From positions 2,774,001 through 2,838,000 of the forward strand of contig NC_089451.1 in NCBI RefSeq assembly GCF_026210795.1: DNA of 64,000 nucleotides, written 5' to 3'. The stretch is from Rhizophagus irregularis (lineage: Eukaryota; Glomeromycota; Glomeromycetes; Glomerales; Glomeraceae). Numbering within the stretch: the stretch's first letter is position 1; each line of letters opens with the position of its first letter. The notes beneath the pieces are model-generated. The model saw only the letters and a list, made by a program, of their open reading frames with translations. It had not been told where the DNA came from and did no database searches. Made by a program: the position numbers and the translations under genes. This document shows, piece after piece, positions 46,822 through 60,413 of this stretch.

Positions 46822-46905
46822 GGGTATCCACTGTTTTACATATCAGGTACCTGCCGCTTCACATATCAGGTACCCGCCGTTTTACATATCGGGTACCCGC
46901 CATTT
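46822..46905. repeat. Four tandem units of CGCCGTTTTACATATCGGGTACC
   Basis: Units of about 24 bp (TTTACATATCAGGTACC and variants) follow one another with a few substitutions. Confidence 0.8.
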
Positions 46906-47900
46906 AATTTTTTTTTAAAAAATTTTTTTTTTTATTGGCTTTTTTTTTATAAACAAATTTTGTAGAGAATTTTTATTTTTAATATAGGCAAAGGCTTTGT
47001 TTGATAGAATTTCTTTGAGAATTTTTTTTAATAAGATTTTTTTTGATAAAAAATTTCGTTAGAAAATTTTTTTCATTGATAGGGACATTTCTGAGTTTTT
47101 TTTTTTTATGGATAATTTCGTTAAAAACTTTTAACAGGAGAGATTTTTTTGATAAAGAATTATTTGAGAATTTTTTTTTTTTGTAGAAAATTATTTAAAG
47201 AATTTTTTTAATAGAGAAGATTTTTTTTTGATAGATAATTTCGTTATAAAATTTTTTTTTGATAGAGAATTTCGTTAAGAATTTTTTTTAATAGGAGGGA
47301 GTTTCCTTGATAAAGAATTTCTTTTGGGAATTTTTTTTAATAGGTGAAAGTATTTTTTGACGGAGGATTTTATTAGAGAATTTTTTTTAATAGGGGGATT
47401 GTTTTTGATAGAGAATTTCATAAAGAATTTTCTTAATAGATTTCGCTGAGAATTTATTTATTTTTTTGATAGAAATTTCATCATAGAATTTTTTTTTGAT
47501 AGATCATTTTGTTAGTGTAAATTTTTTAACAGGGGAGATTTGTTTTTGAAAGAGAATTTCGGTAAAGATTTTTTTTTAATAGGAGAGGAGTTTTTTTTTT
47601 TGATATAGAAATTCTTTTGAGAATTTTTTTTAATAGGTGGTAAGAATCTTTGAATTTTTCTTTAATCGGTGATATTTTTTTTGATTGAGAATTTAATTAT
47701 AGAATTGTTTGTTGAAAAATTTTTTTATTTTTTTGATGGAGAATTTTGTTTAGAAATCTTAATAGAAAATTTTATTGAAAATAGTTTTTTTTAATAAGTG
47801 TATCGAGAATTTTGGCTTGAAATTTTTTTTTAATAAAGAATTTTATTTGAGATCTTTTTTTTTATAAAAAATTGATTGAAAATTGATTGGAAAATTTTTT
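46906..47900. repeat. T-rich degenerate repeats of GATAGAGAATTTCGTTAAGAATTTTTTTTAATAG
   Basis: The words GAGAATTT and AATTTTTTTTAATAG recur at 35-60 bp spacing across about 1 kb. No gene is visible. Confidence 0.7.
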
Positions 47901-47929
47901 ATTAAATTTACAATTTTAATAAATTTTTA

Positions 47930-48250
47930 CTCCTCTTCATCTTCCCATCACTTCTTTTCATCTCCCATCGCTCCTTTTCATCTCCCATTACTCCTCTTCG
48001 TCTACCATCACTCCTTTTTGTCTCCTATCGCTTCTTTTCGTCTCCCATCACTTCTTTTCATTTCTTATCATTCCTCTTCATCTTCTTTTTGTCTCCTATC
48101 ACTCCTTTTTATCTCTCATCACTACTCTTCGTCTCCCATCACTCCTTTTCATCTCTCATTATGTCCCATTTCTCCTTTTTGTTTCCTATCACTTCTCATT
48201 ACTCTTTTTTACTCCCTTTCATTTTTTATTACTTTCCATTACTCCATTGT
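47930..48250. repeat. Tandem repeats of CTCCCATCACTCCTTTTCAT
   Basis: About 14 units of ~20 bp with C/T variation. A plus-strand ORF (47883-48359) is simply this repeat read in one frame and is not called as a gene. Confidence 0.8.
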
Positions 48251-48523
48251 TATTTCATTTTTTATTAGCATCTTTCTCTTTGATCATTGTAATTTACTTA
48301 TCTTTTTATTTATTGTTATTGTTTCTTTTATTTGTATCACTTCATTAAAAATACGGTGATTTTTTTCTTTAAATCGTAAATGTGTGAAATTTTAATATTT
48401 GCAAATAAAATTTCAATAGATAAGATTATTTTGAATAAATATGTTTGCAAAAAAATTTTTTTAAAATATCTTTTGCGATAAAATTTTATATTGTACATCA
48501 TGTGACATATTTGAAAAAAAAAC

Positions 48524-48560
48524 CAGGTGACAATCACCCAGGCGACGTTTAGCAATTCCC
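48524..48560. repeat. Solo terminal repeat of the TTGCTAAA MITE family
   Basis: GGTGACAATCACCCAGGCGA followed by CGTTTAGCAATTCCC matches the right arm of the 45650-45798 element. No partner arm lies close by. Confidence 0.6.
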
Positions 48561-51500
48561 TTAAATTTTTACTATTTTACTATTTTAACTTATAATAAAC
48601 TGAAATCTGCCATTTTTTTATGCTTAATTTATTCATTATAAATAGAAAACTTCATTTGTTTATTCATTTTATTTAAGAAAAAGCTAGATTTATTTATTTT
48701 AACGAAGCTTGTTTATAAAAGAGTTTGCATATTCATAAATTGTAAGTCATTTTTTTTTACAATAACTTTCACTTAAAAGATCTTTCAAAAGCATATCAAT
48801 TTCCCCCATGAAAATGACCTTTTGTTAATATCTTAGATTTAGATTATAGATTTAGGAATAAGAATAGTGAATCCTAAATCTAAGAGTATACCCACCCTTC
48901 CTCCTTATGAATCGATGGCCTATATATATTTTTTTTCTTCATTTTTTTTCATTCATAAAAAAAATTAAAAAAAATTTTTGTTACTCTATAATCTATATAT
49001 TACGCAATATTTACGCAAAAATAAGAATTATTAAAAAAAAAAAAATTTTTTTTTATATAAATCAAGATTTTCTTATATAAAAAAAATTTTTTTTACATGT
49101 TACTCAACATGTTATGCAATATTTACACAAAAATAAAATTAAAAAAAATTTACGTATTACTCAAAATATACGTATTACATATTATAAAATTTATCAATTT
49201 ATATAAAAATTAAAAAAAAAATGTTACCGCAATATAAAATTTATTTTTTTCATAAAATTCAAAATTAATATATTTCGCAATATTTTTTGCAACATAAAGT
49301 TTATTCTTTTCATAAAAATTTTACACATTACTATTTTGTGATATTTTCGCAATATAAAATTTATTTCTTTATAAAATTCTTCACAAAAAAAAATTTAAAA
49401 TCAAAAGAAAACAAAAACTGATCTTTATTTGTTTCCTATCTCTTTTTTTTTACTTGATCGAATTTCATAATTTACATAAATAAATGAATCAAATAAATTC
49501 ATGTAAAAAAACCGGTGCAAAAAAAAAAATTTTTTTTTCGCTTTATTTATTTTTATTTTATTACTAGAAGAGTAGTATAACCAAAACTATTACAAATTAA
49601 AGTAAGACAACATTTACATGATGGACAACTAAAATACGTGTATAGAATTTTGGAAATTTATCCCCTACGGGACCTCACCCTTCGGTCAAACTATTCAAAA
49701 AGCTAGGACTACGCTATTTCGCTTATCCATAAAGGTATAAATGAATAATTACAAAAGAGCATATATGATCAGATGATGTGGCTATAATACAAATATTATA
49801 CATTAATCAAAATATAAATTATTTCTGAATATGTAAGTTGTTTACGATATAATATAAAATTTTATGTATTATCTATATAAAAAAGAACGATTTTTAGCCA
49901 ATTTTATAGTGACTATGCTGCGCCTCAGGCGCGCGTCACCTGTACTGTATCACACAATAGAATAAACACTTTTTTACTTTTTATTCTATAAATAAACTTA
50001 TATAGAAATGAAAAGTAATTTCAAGTAAATTTACAATGTATAATTTCACATAAATTAGATAAGTTTTCCATGAATTTGAGTCTAACCAAGCTAATATTTT
50101 AGGATACATATTTTTTTAGCAATAATTTCACTAGGTAATTTCGGCCCTTACAATATGCATATCCACCGTATCAAAAAAAAATTTTTCGATCGGTATTAAA
50201 TACAATATTTATTGTATAATTATTGTAATTTGTTATATTTTTTTTGATTGAAGGTCCTGGGATCTGTTTTGAACTTATTATAAGCTTTTTTTTTTATTAA
50301 TAAAATAATAATTTAATAAAATAATTTTTTTTAATTAATTTTTCAATAAATAATTTATTTAGGAACTTATATATAATTTATTTGTACAATTTAATATACA
50401 ATTTTCATTTTGGGAGAATTAAAAAAAAAACTTTTTACAAATTTCTTCAAAAAATGTAATCGTTCTATTTTTTAAAAAAATTATTTCTTTTTTCTTCCCA
50501 ATCAAGATTTATTTTGAGAGAGTGTTCAATTTGTTTTTTTTTAATTCTTCTTGTGTATCTGTATTCCGTATCCAATTGAATCTGATGCGGAGAATAGATT
50601 TTCTAAAAAAAAGTTTTTTAATGATTTAATATGACCATCCTTACCCGCCAAACGTTTCCGTCTAAATTTGCTCTGAAAAATTTATAGATCAATGCACAGT
50701 TCAATTTTTTTTACACTAGAAAAGAAATAATTATATATGTATGATAATATTTTTTCCAGAAAATATAAAAACTTTAGATAAACAGTATATAAACTCTGAA
50801 TTTTTATCGAATTAACTTTCTGTTAAAAAAATTTTCTAACAAAATTATCTATCATTCTCTATTAAAATTCTCCAATGAATTTTCTATAAAAAAAAAATTT
50901 TTAAATAATTTTTTATTAAATTTAAATATACAATACTTTTTTGTTATTTTTTTCGCATTTAAAAAAGTGATATTATCAAATTGTGATATGTTTAAACCCC
51001 AGATAATCGGTAAGACGATATACTGTATATAGAATCCCTGCTAGATGGTTGTAAAAAGAAACAAAATATACCAAAAATTTTTTTTTTAAAAAAAAAAGAA
51101 AAGTAACATACGAAAACAAAACAAATGCATAATAAGAAATTATTCTGTAATTTTGCTATTTTTCTTGTTCATCAAACTAGAGTCATACCCTAGGGCCAGT
51201 GACTGGCCCTTACTAAGAGTATGATATATACCATAAATTTTAACACTTATTTACAGAAACAAAAGTATTGGTAAGATATAATTTAATTTCGTTTAAATAA
51301 ATAAATAATTTATTTTATTTTTTTTCATCTAAAATAATTTAATTATTTTTTTTACGTTTCGATTTGATAATCTTGTAATTGGCCTTAAAAGAAGATTTTT
51401 TTTGAAATTTATAAAAATTTTTTTTTAAAAAAATTTTTTCGTTTCTAACCAAATAAAATTATTCAATAAAATTTATTTCACATGATAGGATATTTCAAAT

Positions 51501-53390
51501 CAAATTTGGACGATCCTATGTCTACACAATTAATATTTTCATATAAAAAGAATTCTGTCCTTTATTTTTTTAATAAATCATTTCATGTAATATCGATATA
51601 TATTTTAATAAGTAAATTCATATAATTTAATAAAATAAAATTTGGAAATATATATAATAAAATTCGGATATATATATACAGTATATATTAATAAAATATT
51701 TTTTTAATAAAATTCAGATATATACTATATATTTTTTTTATATATATTTTTTGGTCAGGTTCATTTAAGAACGTTTAAATTATTTCAACCGCTTTTATAT
51801 ATTTAGCTCCCTTCAATTCTTATTTTAATTAATCACAAAATTAGCCTCCTGAACAATATATATGAAATAAATATTTCCTTGATATTAATATATGGTTAGC
51901 TCTCAGATTTTTGACTAATTCATAATTCCTTGATGTTAATATATGGTTAGCCCTCAGTTTTTTAATCAACCAATTTGGATCATACCGCAGATCATGATCA
52001 AAAGTTTTTTTTTTTTATGTAAAAACCATTGTTCATAATATTGATATCAATATAATATCAATTCAATATCAATTTATCAATTCAATATCAATATCAATAT
52101 CAATATATAAAAATGCTCCCCATACTTAGCGTATAAGAGCTAACCAAATTAGTGAATTTCTCCTTCCTTTCCGGGATAGCCAATTAGCATAGTAACCAAT
52201 CACAAGAAATGTCACTATTAAAATGAAGATCACCTGATATCATTAACTATCTGTATATAGTGTCAAAGATTCTCTCCAAATGTATCATTATTGTCATTGT
52301 TACAACTAAAATTAAACTTATTAAAAATTTTTTGATATATTTATTCTGGTTTTTAACTACTGATTATCATTTCACTGAAGAACAATATTCATTTAGTTAA
52401 ATTCGTACAGGAATTTTTTTTCAGTGCCAATAATAGTTCAGCCTCATTAAAGTACCATATGAAAATCAACCAAATTTTTAATTCATTGAATAATAATTTT
52501 TGTTCATGCACAGTCATGTAAAATTTTCATATATAGTTAAATTCTACTAGTCTACTTTTGTACAGTAAAATCATCACACAATGATTCTCAATTTGAAATT
52601 TTATCATCGCAGTTATTGAAGGTTAGATCTTTTTTTAAAAAAAATGAAGTGTAGTACAAAGATATGAATTGGATTAACCAAAGTAATAGCTGGTACATGT
52701 AATCTTGCATTGTGATTACTCAACATAAAATAATAATTAAGTACAGTATCATGCAAACAGGTGTAAAGACAAGTAGGTGGTGTATTTTTAGCTTCAGATC
52801 AGCCTATAATAGCCTGATAGGCCATTCTGATTTCTTCATTTATATTTATATTTAAATATTTTACTTACTGTATTTTCATAGCTCAATATCGAGCTCCTTA
52901 CAGACAACCACCTTTTACTCCACCAGGTGGTCCTACCTATGGACAAACCTTTGAAATTTGACCGATATTATTGATATAATTCCGGCCATTTTTATGACGT
53001 AATTCTGGCCAAGAAATGATCGATATTAAAATTTCCTTTTTAGAAATTTGCGTAACTATTGTACGACTGATTTCTCCAATTTTGCTGGGAAATAAATTTT
53101 CCTTTTAGGAAATTTGTGTAACGTCACGTGATACAATGTCATAATGAAACAATCCTGCTTACAAAGTTTCTTAATTTACTAATTTGGGATCTTCAATAAT
53201 AAATAATTTTAACTTTTCTCGTAAAGCAATAATATTTTTATTGTGATACTGATATGGATTTGTGCTACTGCGGATATTAAATTATTTTTAAATAAATTGG
53301 GTACTTTACCGGGTTTAGCTTTCTTCATCTTTTCTCAAATATCAAAAATACATAATTATATTTATTTGATAAAGACTTTTTAACGAAGGT
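48561..53390. other. Long gene-free AT-rich region
   Basis: No credible gene is seen in nearly 5 kb. Two compact hairpins stand out: GTGAC...GCGCCT-C-AGGCGC...GTCAC at 49909-49939, and GGGCCAGT-G-ACTGGCCC at 51193-51209, the latter inside an outer TCATAC/GTATGA pair. A ~60-bp tandem duplication (TTCCTTGAT(A/G)TTAATATATGG) lies near 51880-51960, and an ATCAATATC microsatellite near 52045-52110. The promoter of the second channel gene should lie near the right end. Confidence 0.6.
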
Positions 53391-56300
53391 ATGGACGACC
53401 CTTCCGAAAACAAAAATAGTATAATTGAAATTGATACAAAATCTGAATTAGATCAAGTCAAACAAAGTATTATGCATAAAGACGAAATAAATACCGATTA
53501 TGAAAATGATGATATCACTATGAAAAAGGAAGATTATCAAATTGTACTTTGTCAAGATGGAAAATTTGCTGCTACATTCGATACAGGTATAAAAAACACA
53601 TGAATTTCATTATTAGTAAATAATTATGCGACTATGAACACATATTGATAAATTTTTTTTTACCTTTTTTTTTAAAAAAAAAATTAATTAGCAACCCATC
53701 AGATCAAAATATTACGGAATACTGATCATCGTCCATTTTTATTCAATAAGAAAAAGAATTTCAGAAATGAGAATGAATCTAGAGGATCCGTCAAAATTGA
53801 TAAAACAATCGCTTATTTTAATATAAATGAAGATTTTACTATTAACTTTTGTAATACAAAATACAACGACGGTAACTCTTCAGTCAGTGATGAAAAAACA
53901 ACAAAAAATGATAAATTTAAATGGGCTTTTGATATATCAAATATGTACAAGAATAATGACAAACATTTTATTCTCGTCGCCATATCTCGCATAAACATTG
54001 ATGAGGATATGAAAGGAAACATTGAGCAGAAAAAGGATGAAAATGGAAAATCTGATTATGAAAGAGAACAACTTAGCAAAAAGATATTTAAATGTCCTCC
54101 TCCACCTAACGAAAATGAAAATATAATGGATATATCACCGGTATTCAGAAGTGATAACACAACAGATGAGAGTAAAAAGGGAATCGCTATTTACCATATT
54201 GAGCTAACAAAAAATCAAAAAGAAGAGAATGAAATAGATGAAAAGGAAAATGAGGAAGAAAATGGAATTTATGCTCTTAGCACTGTGACTTGTTATTATT
54301 CTAATAAAATTTCAGGAATATGTAAATTTATAGAAGTTTCAAGTGAAGAAGATTCAAGTGAAGATGATTCAAGTGAATACGATTCACATAATTCTGAATT
54401 AAGAAGGCTTATAATATTGAATTTCCGTGGAATATATAATATTGAATTTGGGAATCATTTTTATTTTTTTGAATTGAATGAAAAATTTGAATATCCACAA
54501 AATATTAGACGTGAATTAAATAATCGGTATACATTTGCTGAATTTGTGGATTGTATGAATAGGCTTTTATCGTGTATTTACGATAAATATTTTTTGGTTA
54601 CAAAATATATAAATAGCACGCAAACTCTTGAAGGTAATTATTTATTTATCTCGTCGTAATAATCTTAAAAATATATTAATATGATAATTTTTTTAGTTTA
54701 TGATCTGGCAAAAATGGAACATGAAATTGATGCAATGCTTGTTGGAAACATCGTAAATGAATATAATCATTATTTTTTTGTAGTTAGTGGGTTACTACTT
54801 TGTTTTACTCAAGTTAATACTATTAAGTAAGTTATATGATTTACTTAATAATTTATTAATGTTAAAATTTAATTTCATATTTTTAATTTGAATTTATTAG
54901 ATTGTTTTATATGGAGAATGGGTTACAAGTTGCATCAAAAAAATTTGATGAAATAAAAATAATATATTTATTAGAATTTTTTGATAATGATGAAAAGCTA
55001 TTTATTATAGGAGAATGTCCGGAAGAAAGGATTAAAATTATAATTTGGGATCTATTTGATACCGGAAAACATGAATTAATAGAGTTAGATGATTTTCCAA
55101 TCACTAAAGTTAATGTAGACGATATTTACACTCATTTGGCCATAACTTCGGGAAATATTTTACAAATCGATAATAACGGAAATGTTTCATCGGTCCTTAA
55201 AAAAGTCGACAAGGAAATCGGAAAGAAGAAATTAGATAAAGTCGCAGGTTCAAATATAAACTTAAAAAAAGTTTCTGGAAAAGGACCAAATGGAAAAGAG
55301 GATAAAAATCATACTATATATTATGATGAAAATATAAATTTCAAGCAAATAGTTATTGACGGAGAACCATGGGTACCAGGTGGTTATGAAAGAAATTCTT
55401 ATTGTCTTTATTATAATGAAAAAGGAACAGAGACAGAAACTTTGCAGCTTATTGTTGGTAGATCAACTGTTCAAATTTGGCATCAAATAAATGATGATAG
55501 TAAAAACAAAGATGAACTCCCTAACAAAGGGGAAGCATTTCTTGAATATATATGGTCAAATCGTATTCCGGTAAAGCTAGAAGGAGAAAAAACGAGATTA
55601 ATAATTGAAGAGTTCGAATATAAATATGGGACGAATGATGGATCAAATAGTAAAATAAATGATTTTTATTTAAAGGTTTATTGGTATGATGATGAAATAA
55701 ATACAGAAAAACGTGAAAAAGTAATTAAAAGAAAAGATATTGAAAAATTCCATGTAGTAAGACACGCTTGCAAAGCATTAGGACATATAAGAAAGCGTTG
55801 TAAAAGTAAAAATGATGTAGATAATTATAAAGTAAGTTAAATAAAAAGAGTTTATTTATTTATTTATTTTTTTAGATATAATGATACTAATATTATTAAC
55901 ACTTCTTTATAATTAAAAAGTATGAGAAGATGATTAACTATATCGAACATATGGTCTGGAGATTTGCTAAACATGAGCCAGAAAATTTCAAATTGTTAGA
56001 TGTTCGATATAATCTTATGAAAAGTTTAATACTTGGTGATTGCGATCGTTTAATAAAATTTATATTATTTGGATACGAAGAAACTGCCAAAAGTAAAATT
56101 GATTACAGACATGTACCAAGTAATAAATTATGGCCAGGAAAAAAGTTTTTAAAGAATGATGACCTTGACTTTGGCAAAAGAGAAGATGAGCTAAAAATGC
56201 CAGAAAATAATATGGAACTAGTAATTTATTATTGTAGAGGTAAATCTAACTTTATGATGCAATATTATTGATTACAATCAAAATAACATTATTTTATTTA

Positions 56301-58633
56301 TAGGCCGTAATCCTAAAGATGCGATTATTGTTGCATATCTTTTGGAATATTATTCTAGGAATCCAACGAATTGCGTGGGTTGGATGTGTACAGTTTCTAA
56401 AGCAGTTCCTTTATTATTTAAATATAATTATGGTTCGTTCTTTTTTTAAATTCTAATTTTATTTTCATCCAAAAAGTTTGAAATTTATATTTTTTTGCAT
56501 AAAACTTAGATGATTTTGCCAGAAAGTTATTTATCAGATGTTTTGCAGATCAAGGTTTCGTGGATCAAGATCCTGACAAAATGATTCCGAAAGAATACTT
56601 AGAAAGTCACAATAATGATACCGAATTTAGAGCTTTGATACCTATAGTCAAGTTAAAGTCTGATAAGTCTGATAAACCTAAATGGTACGATAATTGGATT
56701 TGGAACAAGTTTAAATGTTTCAAAAATAATTTCGAAAAATATAGAAACTTCGAAAAATCATCATTAGCTTTACGATTAGTTCCATTTCCCGATTTTACTA
56801 TGAACAGCATTAAAAAACAACAAAAAAAACATAACTTTTTTGATAACAATATAAATCATTTTTTGTCTATACTTATACCACGACAGCACCAAATCAAGCG
56901 AAATGAATGGAATAAGTTGAGTCCTTTTTCTAGGATGGTTCTATATAATACTAATGATGATATTTATGACAATCCAGCAATTGAAGCAGTTGTCAATTTT
57001 CATTGGCAGAAAACAAAATATTTCTTGTATTTTCTCTGCCTTCGTTTTCTCATTTTTGCCATTTGTTTTGTGTTAATTATTTGGGCATATTTGAATCGTG
57101 GTTTTATTGCAAATGGAAATTTTTTATTAGTTTTAATTATTGTATTTTATTATTTGGCAACTTATTTAATTCTTAATGAAGTGAAGCAGTTTCTTTATCA
57201 TGGATTTAACAAATATTTTATTAATTTATTTAACATTTTCGATATATCTTCTATTATACTTTCTGTATCAGTAATGTCAATAATACTTAATGATTTTCAA
57301 CTTTCTGATGGTTTTGAAAAAGTTGAGATATCTGATGCTAGTTTAGTTACGAAGATATCATTCTCGGTTTTTTTTCTTTGGATTGAATTGGTAACCTTGA
57401 TCTGTATGTGATCATTTAAGCTTTTACATAAGAACAATTAATTAACTAATTTTAATAATTTTAGATTCTCTATCTTCGACTAATACCAGGTAAAAATACA
57501 AATTAATATAAAAAAATGTTACTATTTTATTACATCATTATATTATTGATTAACCTATTCTTTCTACTTGCTAGTTATTGGAATTTATATATATCATGTT
57601 GTAATTGTTTTCAAAACCATATTTCCATTCTTTTTGTTTATTTTAATTGTGATATTCGCATTTGCACACACAATGTATTTAAATATTTTCTCATTATTTT
57701 CTAATTTATTGATTTCTTTTCAGATTTCAATAATTTCTAATTTATTTTTCTTTATTTTATAATATATATAGGTTCATTCTACTTAGAGATCCTAAATACA
57801 TAAAATTTACAGAATCTACATATAGTGGGGTTGCTACAAATTCATCAACAAATGAGACACTTAATATTGATCTTAAATCTGATTTTGATCCCAAATCTAG
57901 TGATGATAATCCATTTTCAACTTTTTATACAGCAATGGAAGCCGCATATTTTTGGATTAGTGGTAATTGGGCTGAAAAAGATAATTTTATTAATTGGGCT
58001 GTTGATGTATTCACTTTTATTGGCAGCATATTTCTTGTAATCGTTATACAAAACGTGATGATTGCTTATATAAGGTAACCTTATTTATTTAACAATTTAT
58101 TAAATACTTCTAATTAGAAATTCTCTTTAACTGCTTACCATTTTTTTAGTAATGTATATGAAGGCGTCGTAGCTAAAAGTAGACAAATTTCATTAAAATT
58201 TCAGGCAAATTTTATAGCAGATTATGAAGCATTACATCTTATTCATTTTTCAAAATCTGAACCTGAATCAAAACATATTTATTACTTTAGTCAAGTTAAT
58301 AATTTTGAAAAATGGTATAATACAAGAAGTGATAATGATAAGGGACCTATCTATAAAAATTTTGAAATCAAATCTTTATTTACGATAAACAGTATTTTTA
58401 AAGAAAAGGATTATGACAAGTACTCGCTTTTAACATATGATGATAATATTAAAATGATGATTGAAGATCTTATAAATATAGGGAATGACGCGATTGTTGA
58501 TTTTGAATATTTGATTGAAAGATTTAAAGATAAAAATTTAATTGAAGAAATTGGAGACATTAAAGATAAAAAAATTGATTTAAAAGCTAAAGTTGAAAAA
58601 TTACATTATAAATTAGAAGAATTGAAGAAATAA
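53391..58633 (+). CDS. TRP-like six-transmembrane ion channel (paralogue 2)
   Basis: Eleven exons join in frame: 53391-53586, 53692-54633, 54697-54826, 54901-55831, 55921-56239, 56304-56432, 56510-57390, 57465-57489, 57575-57674, 57772-58074 and 58150-58633. They encode 1479 residues with no stop. All intron phases match the gene at 21943-27324, and exons 3, 6, 8 and 9 have identical lengths (130, 129, 25 and 100 nt). The N-terminal soluble domain, the membrane segments in exons 7-10, the pore-like STFYTAMEAAYFWISGNW-type segment and the charged coiled-coil tail are in the same order. It starts at the ATG at 53391. It is probably a functional member of an expanded channel family. The ion and stimulus are unknown. 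Confidence 0.85.
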
Positions 58634-59933
58634 CTTTTGTAAATTTTGTTGTAAGTTTAAATTCTGTAATATATATATATATTTTTTTATTAGTTCTATT
58701 AGTTCTTTAACTTCTTTTTTTATATTTATTTGTTTCATATAAAATTAATTATATTTTGATTATAGTTTATGCTTTTTATTCATCCGGTTTCATAATTATT
58801 TTAAAAAGTTATTATTCAAACCTTATTTTTTTTTAACAAATCAATATTTACCAGAAATCATTGGAAAAAAAAACTTTGATAATTTAGGTTACTGCTAACA
58901 AAAATGGTATATATTGGAATAACAAAAGAGCAATCAAATAAATTATAAATCTTCTGAAAGAGAAATCTTCTTTCGCACAATATAGTTGCAGTATTAGATG
59001 ATTAATATACTGTAAATGAAATTTAAGAATTAGCCCAGAGTATTGAAGTTAATAATAAAGCAAAAAAAAATTATATAAATTGCTGTTAAAAAAGGAAGTA
59101 CTATTAAAATTAATCATGAACTTTATTTTATGACAGTATAGAAAAAGTTTTAAATCAAGCAATTGTTTGTTTACCAAGTAATATATACAGAACCTTACAG
59201 GTAGTAACATGTAACGCTAAATACATGATGCTTTATATTGAGTTTGTTTTAATTATAATGCAAAAACAAATTGTAATTTATAATAGTTAAAATATTATTA
59301 TGTATGATTTTATCACTTTATAATGACCTTTTATTTTTTTTAACTATAGTGTATATGTGTATTAGAAATCTATTATTAAACTCAATAATTCACAAAGATT
59401 TTAAATGTAAATTATTTTCTTATTTAATTCCAAATTTATTTTTATACTCTTTAGAACACTTTATTTTTGTGTGGTGATATTTTATAAGGAATTAGATTTT
59501 AAAGATTGCTTGTATAGTTTAAAAAGAATTAAAGAGAAATAGACCACGTAATATATGACGTATACAATTGTATCCTACTTCAAGTCCTACAACAAAAGAT
59601 AATTTTCCTAAAAAAAAAAAGAAGAAAAAAATTATAATTAAATTTATTGAGATCCGAAAAACGCTTTATTGATATTCTCAAAATATTTTCAAATTCAAAA
59701 AGAATTCCTTATTTAAAAAAATAAAATCAGTAAATATTAAATAAATGACGTCAAATATATTTATTGACATTCCTGAAAGAATATTTCTCTCGATTTACAG
59801 AAAGTTTTGAAAATTTTTTTTGTAAAAAAGAAATCGGGAGAAAATCTGCGGATTGCAATACATAATGATCGGATACACTCCCGCGCAAAAAGTTTAGGAC
59901 CACCCAGTAAATTGTAGAAAAAATGACTTTCTA
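58634..59933. other. Gene-free AT-rich stretch
   Basis: No ORF of note. Many short A and T runs. Confidence 0.5.
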
Positions 59934-60150
59934 ATTACAAACTGATTTCAAAAAGGTTGGGACACTTAACAAATTTTAAAGAACTCAGAAATATTTGGTA
60001 AAGCTCGATATAAGATAAAAATTATACGCTAGTTTTGGAGTAATATTTCGAGAATGGTGGTATAATTTTATCTTTTTTGAGCTTTACAGAATATTTCCGA
60101 GTTCTTTAAAATTTGCTAAGTATCCCGTACATTATGAAATCAGCAGTAAT
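59934..60150. mobile_element. Long-palindrome MITE (about 217 bp)
   Basis: The two halves are near inverted copies. GGGACACTTAACAAATTTTA and what follows (59959-60028) pairs with the complement at 60060-60125, and outer bases ATTAC...CTGATTTCA pair with TGAAATCAG...GTAAT. Just to the left lies AAAAAGTTTAGGACCACCC, resembling the ends of Tc1/mariner-like elements. The family call is tentative. Confidence 0.6.
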
Positions 60151-60326
60151 CAATATTTTAATAACTTATAAGCCGTAAAAAATTATGTATAATTACTTTA
60201 ATAAATAAAGAATTTATTTATTTATTTATTTATTTTATGTAAAGTCGGAAGAACTATTCTAAGAGAGCATTTATTAATAAATAAAGAAGAATTTGTCGGC
60301 AATTTAACATTTAATATTTCGCGTAG

Positions 60327-60353
60327 TCACGTGATATTGTTTATATCACGTGA
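60327..60353. repeat. Perfect palindrome TCACGTGATAT-TGTTT-ATATCACGTGA
   Basis: The 11-bp perfect arms each contain CACGTG, the E-box core bound by bHLH factors. It is adjacent to a long poly(A) tract. Confidence 0.8.
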
Positions 60354-60362
60354 TTTATCGAG

Positions 60363-60413
<51 letters not shown>

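Noticed and set aside
47883-48359. A 158-codon plus-strand ORF rich in Ser, Phe, Leu and His
   Set aside because: It is a translation of the CTCCCATCACTCCTTTT tandem repeat, with no start context or domain.
49664-49735. GC-richer segment that at first looked like a tRNA
   Set aside because: I could not fold a cloverleaf or find the GTTCRANNC T-loop in a suitable position.
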